Positions 9,548 through 19,344 of a DNA stretch of 33,989 bases are shown piece after piece; the first letter of the stretch is position 1; every line of letters begins with the position of its first letter. The position numbers and the translations under genes are program-made. Source of the stretch: a bacterium (GTDB taxonomy: Bacteria > Caldisericota > Caldisericia > B22-G15). Where the stretch lies: assembly GCA_012517755.1 (NCBI GenBank), contig JAAYUH010000044.1, forward strand, positions 1 to 33,989. The letters run 5' to 3'. A model generated the notes under the pieces. The model was not told the DNA's origin. It ran no database searches and worked only from the letters and a program-made list of their open reading frames with translations.

Positions 9548-11243
9548 TAAAATGAAAAGTGACATTGAAATAAACAGAGAATACAAACCAAAAAAAATTG
9601 ATGAAATTGCTGAATTATTAAAAATTAAAGAAAAATATTTAATTAAATATGGTGATTATATTGCTAAAATTAAGTTAGATTTATTAGATGAAATCGAAAA
9701 AAACGAAAATGGAAAATATATTCTTATAACAGGTATAACACCGACACCTTTAGGAGAAGGAAAAACAACAACAACTGTTGGTTTAGGACAGGCATTTGCA
9801 AAACTAAAGAAAAAAGGATTAATTTCTATAAGACAACCATCATTAGGTCCAATTTTTGGAATTAAAGGTGGTGCACATGGTGGTGGTTATTCGCAGGTCT
9901 ATCCAATGGATGAATTTAATCTTCATTTCACAGGAGATAACTATGCAGTTTATACAGCACACAATTTACTCGTATCATTTTTATATAACTCTATTTATCA
10001 TAAAAATCCACTTAATATAGATTTAAATAGTATATCAATCAAAAGAGTTATGGATATCTCTGATAGAGGTTTAAGAAAAATTATTGCTGGTGTTTTTGAT
10101 AATTATCTTCCTCATGAAAGTGGTTTTGAAATAACATCTGCATCAGAGATAATGGCAATTTTATCTCTATCGAGAAGTTTAAAAGAGTTGAGAGAAAAAT
10201 TAGGAAACATTATTGTTGGTTTTAGATATGATAAAAAACCTGTTTTTTCTAATGATTTAGAGGTCGCTGGTTCCTTAACAGCATTAACCAAAAATGCTTT
10301 GATGCCAAATTTAATACAAACAATAGAAGGAACACCTGTTTTTGTCCATACAGGACCATTTGGAAACATAGCACATGGTAACTCATCAATAATTGCTGAT
10401 TTGATTGGAATTAAAATTTCTGATTATTTGATAACAGAGGCTGGATTTGGAACTGATCTTGGTGCTGAAAAATTTTTCAATATAAAATGTAGATACTCTG
10501 AGTTAAAACCAGATATTGCAGTAATTGTAGTTAGTTTAAGATCTTTGAAAATGCATGGAGGAGTTGGAAAAATATCTCCAGGTAAACCTTTACCAAAAGA
10601 GATATTAGAAAAAAATTTAGATGCTATAAAAGTTGGCTCTGAAAATTTAAAAAAACATATTGAGAATATAAAAATTCATGGAATAAAAGTGATTGTAAAT
10701 CTAAACTATTTTGAATGTGATGATGAAGATGAGATAAATTTGTTAAGGAAAATTTCATTAGAATATGGAAGTGATGACTTCGTTGTCTCTGAGGTTTATT
10801 CAAAAGGTGGTGAAGGAGGAGTTGATCTTGCTAAATCAATAATTAAATTGACAGAAAAAAAGGAAGATAACTTCAAATTTCTATATCCTCTCGATATGTC
10901 AATAAAAGATAAAATAAAAACAATTGCAACAAAAATTTATGGTGCTAAAGATGTTAAATTTTCAAATGAAGCAATAAATAAAATTGAACTTTTAGAATCT
11001 CTTGGATTTTCTAATCTTCCAATCTGTATGGCAAAAACACATTTATCTTTATCTCATGATTCTAAATTAAAAGGCAGGCCAGACAATTTTATCCTTCCAA
11101 TTGATAATATTAAAATTTCAAATGGTGCAGGGTTCATTGTTACATATTCTGGAGAGATAAGTACAATGCCATCTTTACCATCAAATCCAATTGGAAAATA
11201 TATAGATATTGATAATGATGGAAATATTTATGGATTGAAATAA
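9540..11243 (+). CDS. fhs: Formate-tetrahydrofolate ligase
   Basis: TGITPTPLGEGKTTTTVGLGQAF, RQPSLGPIFGIKGGAHGGGYSQV, TEAGFGTDLGAEKFFNIKCR. GTG start at 9540 or ATG at 9552. Confidence 0.97.
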   Translation: MNDKMKSDIEINREYKPKKIDEIAELLKIKEKYLIKYGDYIAKIKLDLLDEIEKNENGKYILITGITPTPLGEGKTTTTVGLGQAFAKLKKKGLISIRQPSLGPIFGIKGGAHGGGYSQVYPMDEFNLHFTGDNYAVYTAHNLLVSFLYNSIYHKNPLNIDLNSISIKRVMDISDRGLRKIIAGVFDNYLPHESGFEITSASEIMAILSLSRSLKELREKLGNIIVGFRYDKKPVFSNDLEVAGSLTALTKNALMPNLIQTIEGTPVFVHTGPFGNIAHGNSSIIADLIGIKISDYLITEAGFGTDLGAEKFFNIKCRYSELKPDIAVIVVSLRSLKMHGGVGKISPGKPLPKEILEKNLDAIKVGSENLKKHIENIKIHGIKVIVNLNYFECDDEDEINLLRKISLEYGSDDFVVSEVYSKGGEGGVDLAKSIIKLTEKKEDNFKFLYPLDMSIKDKIKTIATKIYGAKDVKFSNEAINKIELLESLGFSNLPICMAKTHLSLSHDSKLKGRPDNFILPIDNIKISNGAGFIVTYSGEISTMPSLPSNPIGKYIDIDNDGNIYGLK

Positions 11244-12094
11244 TGGGTGAAATAATAGACATAAAGCCACTTAAAGATAAAATTTTAAATGAAATAAAAA
11301 ATTTAATATTAAAAAATAATTTTAATAAAAAAATTGCTTTTCTTATTTTTTCAGATAGCTTTGATGCAAAAATTTTTTTGAATGAACTTAAGAATCTTTT
11401 TGATGAGCTTACATTAAAATATGAAGAGTTAAATCTTATAGATGAAAAAGAAGAGGATATTATAAAAATTTTGGATAGATTAAATAATAATTGTGAGATA
11501 AATGGTATATTACCAATAAGGCCTATACCAAAAAATATTGATGAACTTTCAATTTATTCGACAATAAAACCTGAAAAAGATATAGATTGTTTGAGTCTAA
11601 TAAATCTCGGTAAACTTTTTTCTTTTAAACCAAGTTTTATACCTTCAGTAGTTAATGCATCTTTTGAAATATTAAAATATTATATTTTGGAAAAATTCAA
11701 TAATCCTGATTATTTGTCTGGGAAAACTGCTGTTATAGTTGGAAGAAGTATCAATACCGGAAGACCTTTATATATTCTTTCTCTAATGAACAACATGATT
11801 CCAATAAATTTACACTCCAAGGTTAATAATTTGGAAAAATTTATAAAACTTGGTGATATTGTTTTTGCATGTTGTGGAGTTCCAGAACTTATCAAGGGTT
11901 ATATGATAAAGGAGAACTCTATAATAATAGATATTGGAATAAACAAATCAAAAAATAATGAGATAGTTGGAGATGTAGATATAAAAAGTGTTTTAGAAAA
12001 AGTAATGGCAGTGACACCAGTACCAAATGGAGTTGGAGAAATTACAAAATTGATGATTGTAAAAAATTACCTTTTAACATATAGCTTTATCTGA
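11243..12094 (+). CDS. folD: Divergent methylene-tetrahydrofolate dehydrogenase (FolD family); cyclohydrolase activity doubtful
   Basis: GILPIRPIPKNIDE, KPEKDID, VVGRSINTGRPL-like VIVGRSINTGRP, IDIGINKSKNNEIVGDVD, AVTPVPNGVGEIT; adjacent to fhs. Confidence 0.88.
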   Translation: MGEIIDIKPLKDKILNEIKNLILKNNFNKKIAFLIFSDSFDAKIFLNELKNLFDELTLKYEELNLIDEKEEDIIKILDRLNNNCEINGILPIRPIPKNIDELSIYSTIKPEKDIDCLSLINLGKLFSFKPSFIPSVVNASFEILKYYILEKFNNPDYLSGKTAVIVGRSINTGRPLYILSLMNNMIPINLHSKVNNLEKFIKLGDIVFACCGVPELIKGYMIKENSIIIDIGINKSKNNEIVGDVDIKSVLEKVMAVTPVPNGVGEITKLMIVKNYLLTYSFI

Positions 12095-12731
12095 ATTTTT
12101 TTACTCCAACTTTTTTACAATATTTTTCTATTGGACAAATTGAACATTTTGGAGAGATTGGTGTACAAATTTTTTTTCCAAAATTTACAAGGTAATCATT
12201 TAATTCTATCCAATATTTTTTTGGTACTATTTTTCTCAAATTTATCTCAGTATCTTCTGGTTTTTTTGTTTTTACAAATCCTAAACGATTAGAAATCCTA
12301 TGAACATGAGTATCAACAGCAATTCCATCTTTATTGAAACCTTTTGTTATTACAATATTAGCTGTTTTTCTGCCAACTCCGGGCAATTTTAATAACTCTT
12401 CTAAATCATCTGGCACTGAACCGTTATATTTATCAATCAAAATTTTTGATATCTCTTTTAATCTTTTAGCTTTAACTTTGTAAAATCCAATTGAGTATAA
12501 AATTTTTTCAAGCTCTTTATCTTCTATTTTTATCAAATCTTCTGGTGAACTAATAACACTAAATAAATTATTAGTAACTTTCTCTGTTATCTCATCTTTA
12601 GTTCTTTGCGAGAGTATGCAGGAAATTAATACTTTAAAAGGATCTCTTTCAATTGAAACCTTATCAATTAATGTTTTGTTATTCTCTTTATAATATTCCC
12701 TTAATTCTTTTATTATATTTTCTAAATTCAC
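12087..12731 (-). CDS. nth: Endonuclease III (DNA glycosylase/AP lyase)
   Basis: LPGVGRKTANIV, AVDTHVHRISNRLG, C-x6-C-x2-C-x5-C iron-sulfur motif CTPISPKCSICPIEKYC. Confidence 0.95.
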   Translation of the reverse strand: MNLENIIKELREYYKENNKTLIDKVSIERDPFKVLISCILSQRTKDEITEKVTNNLFSVISSPEDLIKIEDKELEKILYSIGFYKVKAKRLKEISKILIDKYNGSVPDDLEELLKLPGVGRKTANIVITKGFNKDGIAVDTHVHRISNRLGFVKTKKPEDTEINLRKIVPKKYWIELNDYLVNFGKKICTPISPKCSICPIEKYCKKVGVKKFR

Positions 12732-13663
12732 TCTCTCCTATATGGTTTTAAAAGTGCAGATGGAGCAATTGCGTTTCTTGCAACAAGAATTAAAACTACT
12801 ATAGTTAAGACATAAGGCATCATTAAGAAAAATTGATATGGTATGTTAAAACCAATTGCTTGTAATCTTAATTGTAAAGCATCAACTCCACCAAATAAAA
12901 GTGAACCTAAAAGAACTTTTGTTGGATCCCAGTTTGCAAAAATTACAAGAGCAATACAAACATAACCTCTTCCTCCTACAATTCCATATAGAAACATATT
13001 AAAATATGCAAGTGTAAAAAACGAGCCTGCAAGTCCCATTAAAGCCCCACCTATAATTAATGCAATATATCTTGTTTTATAAACATTAATACCAAGAGCA
13101 TCCGCAGCCTCAGGATTTTCTCCAACTGCTCTTAGAGATAAACCAAAATTTGTTTTATAGATCACAAAAGAAACTATTGGAACAAGAATTAAAGCAATAT
13201 ATGTTAGAATGTATTGATCGAAAAGTATTGGGCCTATGAACGGTATTTTTGATAAAAATGGAATGGCAAAAGTTTTGAATGTCTCTATTGTTGGAGGTAT
13301 TTGAGGTGAACCGATAATCTGTCTATAAGTGAAAAGAGATAAACCTGAAGCAAAAATTGTTATACCAAGGCCACTAACATGTTGTGAAACTCCAAGATTT
13401 ACAGTAAAGAAGGCCATAAGAATTCCAAATAAAATACCAACTAAAATAGCAAATAAAATTCCAAGCCATAAATTATTGGTAAAATATGCTGTTAGAAAAG
13501 CTACAAGTGAACAAAAAAGCATAACACCTTCTATTCCAAGATTCAAAACTCCCGATCTTTCACAAAAAACTTCACCAAGAGTAGCAATAATAAGAGGTGT
13601 TGCCATTCTTAAGGTTGCTGATAAAAGACCAATAAAAAAGCTTGCTGTCAATATATCATTCAT
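12728..13663 (-). CDS. BMP-associated ABC transporter permease (nucleoside/sugar type)
   Basis: Multi-TM protein with LGEVFCERSGVLNLGIEGVMLF and RAVGENPEAADALGINV; in an importer operon. Confidence 0.9.
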   Translation of the reverse strand: MNDILTASFFIGLLSATLRMATPLIIATLGEVFCERSGVLNLGIEGVMLFCSLVAFLTAYFTNNLWLGILFAILVGILFGILMAFFTVNLGVSQHVSGLGITIFASGLSLFTYRQIIGSPQIPPTIETFKTFAIPFLSKIPFIGPILFDQYILTYIALILVPIVSFVIYKTNFGLSLRAVGENPEAADALGINVYKTRYIALIIGGALMGLAGSFFTLAYFNMFLYGIVGGRGYVCIALVIFANWDPTKVLLGSLLFGGVDALQLRLQAIGFNIPYQFFLMMPYVLTIVVLILVARNAIAPSALLKPYRRE

Positions 13664-14724
13664 TCGACCCTCCTGATTCTATACTCATATAACACTAATA
13701 TTGCAAGTAAAACAAGGAGAGTTATCCCTTGAATAACATCTGCAATAAAAGATGTAACGCCTGTGGCTCTACTCATATATTGTGCACCTGTAATAATGAT
13801 TGCAAAGAAAAAAGATGAAAATAAAACACCAATAGGATTTAAACCACCAAGCATTGCAATAACAATGCCTGTATAACCATAACCTGGAGAAATGTTTTCT
13901 GTTAAGTGGTAGTGCAAACCTGCAACTTCACCAACTCCAGCAAGACCAGCAATTCCACCACTTATAAAAGATGTTATTATTAAAGTTTTTGTAACATTTA
14001 TTCCAAGAAAATTACTTGCATTTGGATTAGCACCTATTGCTCTAATATTAAACCCAAGTTTTGTTTTTTTGATTATTATATAAACAAGAAAAACTGATAA
14101 TAATCCAATTATTAATCCAAAATGTACTCTTGATTTTTGAATTAATTTAGGAAATTCTGCGTTAGGAGATATCATAACTGATTGTGGCCACATAGTTACA
14201 GGGTCTCTCCAAGGACCCTCAAGAACTGCTGTAACTAAATATAGAATTATATAATTCATAAGTAAAGTTGTAACAACATCATCGACTTTTAGTTTCGTTT
14301 TTAGATAACCAGGAATAAAAGCCCATAAACCACCAGCAATAAAGCCAACAACAATCAGTAATATGATATATAAAAATGGAGGAAGATTGAAATTACTAAT
14401 TCCGGCCCAGGTTGCTGCAAGGGCTCCTGCATAAAATTGCCCTTCTGCACCAATATTCCAGAATTTTCCAGTAAAAGCAAATGAAACTGCTATCCCAGTT
14501 AAAATCAATGGAGTTGCTTTAACAAGTGTCTCCATTAATCCTAATCTTGTACCTAAAGCACCATAAAAAATACTATAAATTGATGTAATAGGATTTTTTC
14601 CTGCAAATAAAATTATTATTGAAGAAAAAATGAATGAAATTCCTATAGCAATAAATGGAAGGGCTATTCTAAACCAATTTGGAACAGATTCCCTTTTTTC
14701 TAATCTATATTTAGGTAGTCGCAT
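13660..14724 (-). CDS. BMP-associated ABC transporter permease (nucleoside/sugar type)
   Basis: Multi-TM protein with FTGKFWNIGAEGQFYAGAL and RAIGANPNASNFLGINV; SD AAAGGAGG upstream. Confidence 0.9.
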   Translation of the reverse strand: MRLPKYRLEKRESVPNWFRIALPFIAIGISFIFSSIIILFAGKNPITSIYSIFYGALGTRLGLMETLVKATPLILTGIAVSFAFTGKFWNIGAEGQFYAGALAATWAGISNFNLPPFLYIILLIVVGFIAGGLWAFIPGYLKTKLKVDDVVTTLLMNYIILYLVTAVLEGPWRDPVTMWPQSVMISPNAEFPKLIQKSRVHFGLIIGLLSVFLVYIIIKKTKLGFNIRAIGANPNASNFLGINVTKTLIITSFISGGIAGLAGVGEVAGLHYHLTENISPGYGYTGIVIAMLGGLNPIGVLFSSFFFAIIITGAQYMSRATGVTSFIADVIQGITLLVLLAILVLYEYRIRRVE

Positions 14725-16252
14725 GTAACTCCTCCTTTTTTGTTCCAGTCATCATTAAACCAATTTCTTCTCTTGAAATTTTACCCTTCTCTATTTCACT
14801 CTTTTCTATTTCACCTGTAATTTCTCCATTATAAATTACTAAAATTCTATCTGAAAGATTCAATATTTCATCAAGATCCTCAGAAATTAAAAGAATACCT
14901 ACTCCTTTATCTCTCAACTCAAGTAATTTTTTATGGATAAATTCAGTTGCTCCAACATCAAGTCCTCTTGTTGGTTGAGCAGCAAGAATAAACTCTGGAT
15001 TCATAGATAAAATTCTTGCTAAAATACATTTTTGAAGATTCCCGCCTGATAAAGTTTTTGTTTTAACAGAAATATTTGGAGTTCTTATATCAAACTCTTC
15101 AACATTTTTTTTACAAAAATTTTCTATACTTTTATAATTAAGAAATATTCTCCCAGAAAAAGGATTTTTATCGTAACACTCAACTATCAGATTTTCAAAA
15201 ACAGGTAAATCGAGAATTAAACCAAGTTCCATTCTATCCTCTGGTATTCTTCCAATTCCTAAATTGATCCTCTCTTTTGGTGATTTATTTGTAATATCAA
15301 TATTTTTAAAAAATATTTTACCTTTTAAAGGTTTTTTAATTCCACTTATTACTTCTTCAAGTTCTTTCTGCCCATTTCCAGAAACTCCAGCGAGACCGAC
15401 AATTTCACCACCTCTAATTTTTAAACTGACATTTTTTAAAGCTATATGACCTCTATAACTTAAAGCATTGATATCTTTTAATTCAAGAACTACATCTTTC
15501 TTTTCAGAAGTTGTAATTGATATGACATCAAATACTTCTTTTCCAACCATTAAAGCGGCAAGTTCCCTTTTATTTGTTTGTTTTGGATCTCTTTCGCCAG
15601 ATATTTTTCCATTTCTTAAAACTATAATTCTATCACTTATTTCAAGAACTTCATCGAGTTTGTGTGAAATAAAAATTATTGTTTTTCCTTCATTTTTTAA
15701 AATTTTTAATGTTTTAAACAGTTCTTTGACTTCCTGAGGAGTTAATACAGCTGTTGGTTCATCAAGAATCAATATATCGATATCTCTAAATAAAATTTTT
15801 AGTATCTCTACTTTTTGTTTTTCACCAACTGATAGTTCACTAATTTTTACATCAGGATTAACAATAATTTCATACTTTTTCATATAATCTTTAATTTTTT
15901 CTTTTGCATTTTCTATATTTATAGTGAATTTATTACTTTTGAGACCTAAAATTATATTTTCAGTAACTGTAAATGGATTTACAAGAGTAAAATGTTGATG
16001 AACCATGCCAATCCCTAAATTGATCGCATCTTTGGGTGAATTTATATCAACTTTTTTACCTTTAATATAAATTTCTCCACTATCTTTTGTATACAAACCA
16101 TATAAAATTTTCATTAAAGTTGTTTTCCCTGCCCCATTTTCTCCAAGGAGAGAAACTATTTCACCTTTATTAGCATAAAAATCAACACCATCAAGAGCTA
16201 TAACTCCTGGAAATCTTTTTTTAATATTTTTCATTAAAATAATTTCATCCAT
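14711..16252 (-). CDS. ABC transporter ATP-binding protein with two ABC domains (nucleoside/sugar importer)
   Basis: GENGAGKTTLMKILYGLY; two signature regions LSVGEKQKVEILKIL and LSGGNLQKCILARIL. Confidence 0.93.
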   Translation of the reverse strand: MDEIILMKNIKKRFPGVIALDGVDFYANKGEIVSLLGENGAGKTTLMKILYGLYTKDSGEIYIKGKKVDINSPKDAINLGIGMVHQHFTLVNPFTVTENIILGLKSNKFTINIENAKEKIKDYMKKYEIIVNPDVKISELSVGEKQKVEILKILFRDIDILILDEPTAVLTPQEVKELFKTLKILKNEGKTIIFISHKLDEVLEISDRIIVLRNGKISGERDPKQTNKRELAALMVGKEVFDVISITTSEKKDVVLELKDINALSYRGHIALKNVSLKIRGGEIVGLAGVSGNGQKELEEVISGIKKPLKGKIFFKNIDITNKSPKERINLGIGRIPEDRMELGLILDLPVFENLIVECYDKNPFSGRIFLNYKSIENFCKKNVEEFDIRTPNISVKTKTLSGGNLQKCILARILSMNPEFILAAQPTRGLDVGATEFIHKKLLELRDKGVGILLISEDLDEILNLSDRILVIYNGEITGEIEKSEIEKGKISREEIGLMMTGTKKEELHATT

Positions 16253-16282
16253 TTATATCACCTAAAAAAATAATAACAATAT

Positions 16283-16305
16283 AAAAAAGGGGGCAGATTG
16301 CCCCC
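16283..16305 (-). terminator. Intrinsic terminator/attenuator between binding-protein gene and ATPase gene
   Basis: Minus strand reads GGGGGCA-ATC-TGCCCCC-TTTTTT: perfect 7-bp stem, 3-nt loop, 6-T run. Confidence 0.85.
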
Positions 16306-16325
16306 AATTATGTTTTTAACTGAAA

Positions 16326-17330
16326 TTAATCAGATACTGGTACTCCTTCATTTACATCAACTCTGAATACTCCTGAAAGAATAGCATTCTTTTTTTCTTC
16401 AACAAGATCTTTTATCTCTTGTGGTAATTTAGTTTCCCAATTATGATATGGAGCAAGTTTTGCACCACCTTTTGCCATCATACAGAAATCTTTGAGATCT
16501 ATTGCTTCAAAGGTACCATTTTTAACTTGATTAATAACATATTCAACTGTTGGATACATATCCCAAAGTGGGCCGGTTACAACTTGATCAGGAGCCAGTT
16601 CCCATTGATCAAGTAGACTACCAAAAACAGGTATATTTCTTTCTTTGCAGGCATCTATAACTCCGTATCTTTCTGCGAACATAACATCTGCTCCAGCTTC
16701 AATTTGAGCAATTGCAGCTTCCTTAGCTTTTGGAGGGTCAAACCAACTACCTATAAATGTTACTTTAACTTTAGCATTTTTATTTGCTTCTTTTACTCCT
16801 TGAATAAAAGCATTTACTATTCTGTTAACTTCTGGAACTGGGTATCCCCCTACTACACCAACAACATTGGTTTTTGTTAATTTTCCAGCTATTAATCCAC
16901 AAAGATATGCTGGTTCATGAATCCAGTCATCAAAAACTGCAAAATTTGGATCAGCAGGTCCACCACCAGATCCAAAAGCAAATGCAATATCTGGATAATC
17001 CTTAGCAACTCTTCTTGCTGCCTCTTCGTTTCCAAAAGCATCTCCCATAATAATATCTGGTTTTTTATCTGCATATTCTCTTAAAACTCTTTCAAAATCT
17101 GTATAACCAACACTTTCTACCCATTCGTAATCAATACCAAGCGTATCTTTTGCTTTTAAAAGAGCTTGGTGTATGCAACCATCCCAAGGTTCCTCGATTG
17201 GTGTTGCAAAAACCGCAACAACTTTAATTTTTTTCTCTTCAGTTGGTTTTTCTTCTGGTTTGGCACATCCATTTAGAACAATTAACCCTACTAACATAAA
17301 AAAAAGCAAAATTGTAATACCTTTTTTCAT
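16326..17330 (-). CDS. BMP family substrate-binding lipoprotein
   Basis: Lipobox VLNGC; FATPIEEPWDGCIHQAL..., MGDAFGNEEAARRVAKDYPDIAFAFGSG. Track ORF uses GTG at 17336; ATG at 17330 sits 5 nt after GGAGG. Confidence 0.9.
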   Translation of the reverse strand: MKKGITILLFFMLVGLIVLNGCAKPEEKPTEEKKIKVVAVFATPIEEPWDGCIHQALLKAKDTLGIDYEWVESVGYTDFERVLREYADKKPDIIMGDAFGNEEAARRVAKDYPDIAFAFGSGGGPADPNFAVFDDWIHEPAYLCGLIAGKLTKTNVVGVVGGYPVPEVNRIVNAFIQGVKEANKNAKVKVTFIGSWFDPPKAKEAAIAQIEAGADVMFAERYGVIDACKERNIPVFGSLLDQWELAPDQVVTGPLWDMYPTVEYVINQVKNGTFEAIDLKDFCMMAKGGAKLAPYHNWETKLPQEIKDLVEEKKNAILSGVFRVDVNEGVPVSD

Positions 17331-17570
17331 ATCCACCTCCTGATGGATTATTTAATTTTATTATAATAATAATTTTAATTTAATTTTTTATGTTGTCAAC
17401 TTCTTCATATTTTTTGTTATTATAAAGTGATAAACTTTAATATACTAAGTGACAGGCGTTTTGTACATTAAAATTGTAAATACTATAATTAAAATTATGG
17501 AATTATATTCTCAATTTCAATCATTAGATTAAAATAGAGTTAATTACTTAATTTTTTTTAAAATTAAAAC

Positions 17571-17945
17571 TTAGAGGTTTCCTACAATTTGTTTTAAATC
17601 ATTTACAAGATTTTTAAATTCTAACCTTATTAATCCTAATTTTGCTTCATTATTTAGAATTCCTAATAGAGCAATATTTTGAGAGATATTATAGATAAAT
17701 ATATAACCCTCTTTACCTCTTGCGAATATCTCCTCAAATTCACCTTTTTTAAAATCCTCGATTGCTCTTTCTCCAAGCATTACTAATGAAGCAGAAAGAG
17801 CTGCAATTTTTTCTTCTTCTTCCATAGAAAGTGTTGAAGAAATTGGTAAACCATCTTTGCTAATTAGAATTAAAGATTCAACAGTTTTGTCATTTTCCAT
17901 AAGTTTATTAAACTTTTCTTTTATAAGATTAACATCTTGTATCAT
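17571..17945 (-). CDS. Roadblock/LC7 domain protein
   Basis: ~124 aa, VESLILISKDGLPISS... AALSASLVMLGERAIEDFKKGEFEEIFARGKEGYIFIYNI; SD AAAGGAGGG upstream. Confidence 0.8.
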   Translation of the reverse strand: MIQDVNLIKEKFNKLMENDKTVESLILISKDGLPISSTLSMEEEEKIAALSASLVMLGERAIEDFKKGEFEEIFARGKEGYIFIYNISQNIALLGILNNEAKLGLIRLEFKNLVNDLKQIVGNL

Positions 17946-17968
17946 TTAACCCTCCTTTAAGGTTTTTT

Positions 17969-19249
17969 TTATTTTAACATATTTGATTCATATTTAAAAC
18001 TATCTCTTAATTCTTTATATAGTGGAAATTCCTCACATAAACTCTTTACCTCTTTTATCACGCTTTCTTGAATAGATTCATCAGATGGATTTTTTAAAAT
18101 TTTAGCAATTAATTTTCCTATAATTTCCATTTGTTCTTCTCCCATACCTCTTGTTGTTAATGCTGGAGTTCCAAGTCTTATTCCACTTGAAACAAAAGGT
18201 TTTTCAGGATCATATGGAATTGTATTTTTATTAACTGTTATATTGACTTTACCTAATAAATTTTCAGCGTTTTTACCAGTGATTTTAAATGGTCTTAAAT
18301 CTACAAGCATAAGGTGAGTATCTGTTCCATCTGATACCAATCTTGCTCCTTCATTTTTCAATGTTTCAGCTAATTTTTTAGCATTTTTAACAATTTTTTG
18401 TTGGTAAGTTTTAAACTCCTCACTCATTGCTTCTTTAAAGCATACAGCCTTTGCAGCAATCACATGCATAAGTGGACCACCCTGTATTCCAGGAAAAACA
18501 TTTTTATCAAGATCTTTTTTATAAATCTCTTTTGTTAAAATAAATGCTCCTCTTGGTCCTCTTAAGGTTTTATGAGTTGTTGAAGTTATAAAATCTGCAG
18601 AATTTATTGGTGTTGGATGTAAACCTGTAGCAACAAGACCAGCAATATGAGCAATATCTGCCATCAAATAGGAATTACTCTCATTTGCTATTTCTCTGAA
18701 TTTTTCAAAATCAATTTTCCTTGGATATGCAGAATATCCTGTAACAATAACTTTTGGTTTTTCTTTCAAAGCAAGTTCTCTTACCAAATTAAAATCTATT
18801 GTTTCATCATCTTTATTCACTCCGTAATAAACAACTCTAAAAAATCTGCCTGAAAAGGAAACAGGACTTCCATGTGATAGATGACCTCCATGCGAAAGTT
18901 CCATTGAAAGAATAGTATCTCCTGGGTTTAAAACTGTAAAATATACAGCCATATTTGCCTGTGTACCAGAATGTGGTTGAACATTTGCATGTTCTGCATT
19001 AAAAAGTTTTTTTACTCTATCTATTGCAAGTTGCTCTGCAACATCAACAAATTCACAACCTCCATAATATCTTTTTCCTGGATACCCTTCTGCATATTTG
19101 TTTGTTAAAGGAGAACCAAGAGCAGAAAGTACTGCGGGGCTAACAAAATTTTCTGAAGCAATTAGTTCAAGATTGTTGTGTTGCCTTTCAATCTCATTGT
19201 ATATTGCTAAAAAAACTTCTGGGTCTGTTTTTCTTAAGTTTTCAATCAT
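17969..19249 (-). CDS. glyA: Serine hydroxymethyltransferase
   Basis: [37 protein letters not shown] Lys in [23 protein letters not shown]. Confidence 0.98.
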   Translation of the reverse strand: MIENLRKTDPEVFLAIYNEIERQHNNLELIASENFVSPAVLSALGSPLTNKYAEGYPGKRYYGGCEFVDVAEQLAIDRVKKLFNAEHANVQPHSGTQANMAVYFTVLNPGDTILSMELSHGGHLSHGSPVSFSGRFFRVVYYGVNKDDETIDFNLVRELALKEKPKVIVTGYSAYPRKIDFEKFREIANESNSYLMADIAHIAGLVATGLHPTPINSADFITSTTHKTLRGPRGAFILTKEIYKKDLDKNVFPGIQGGPLMHVIAAKAVCFKEAMSEEFKTYQQKIVKNAKKLAETLKNEGARLVSDGTDTHLMLVDLRPFKITGKNAENLLGKVNITVNKNTIPYDPEKPFVSSGIRLGTPALTTRGMGEEQMEIIGKLIAKILKNPSDESIQESVIKEVKSLCEEFPLYKELRDSFKYESNMLK

Positions 19250-19344
19250 TTATACCTCCTCTTTAATCTTCTTTATCATTTTATAACAAAATTAAATAAT
19301 TTTAGTTTAAAATTTTTTATCCTTTTTCTTGTTAAAATAATAAT

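Noticed and set aside
10112-10369. 85-aa minus-strand ORF over fhs
   Set aside because: Antisense to fhs; no independent evidence.
13329-13676. 115-aa plus-strand ORF over permease gene
   Set aside because: Antisense shadow of a hydrophobic permease frame.
15264-15737. Plus-strand ORFs over ABC ATPase
   Set aside because: Antisense to clear ABC motifs.
16892-17074. 60-aa minus-strand ORF in another frame inside the BMP gene
   Set aside because: Fully inside a strong lipoprotein CDS; low-complexity composition.
17337-17570. Purine-type riboswitch upstream of the nucleoside importer
   Set aside because: No conserved riboswitch core could be recognised in this AT-rich region.
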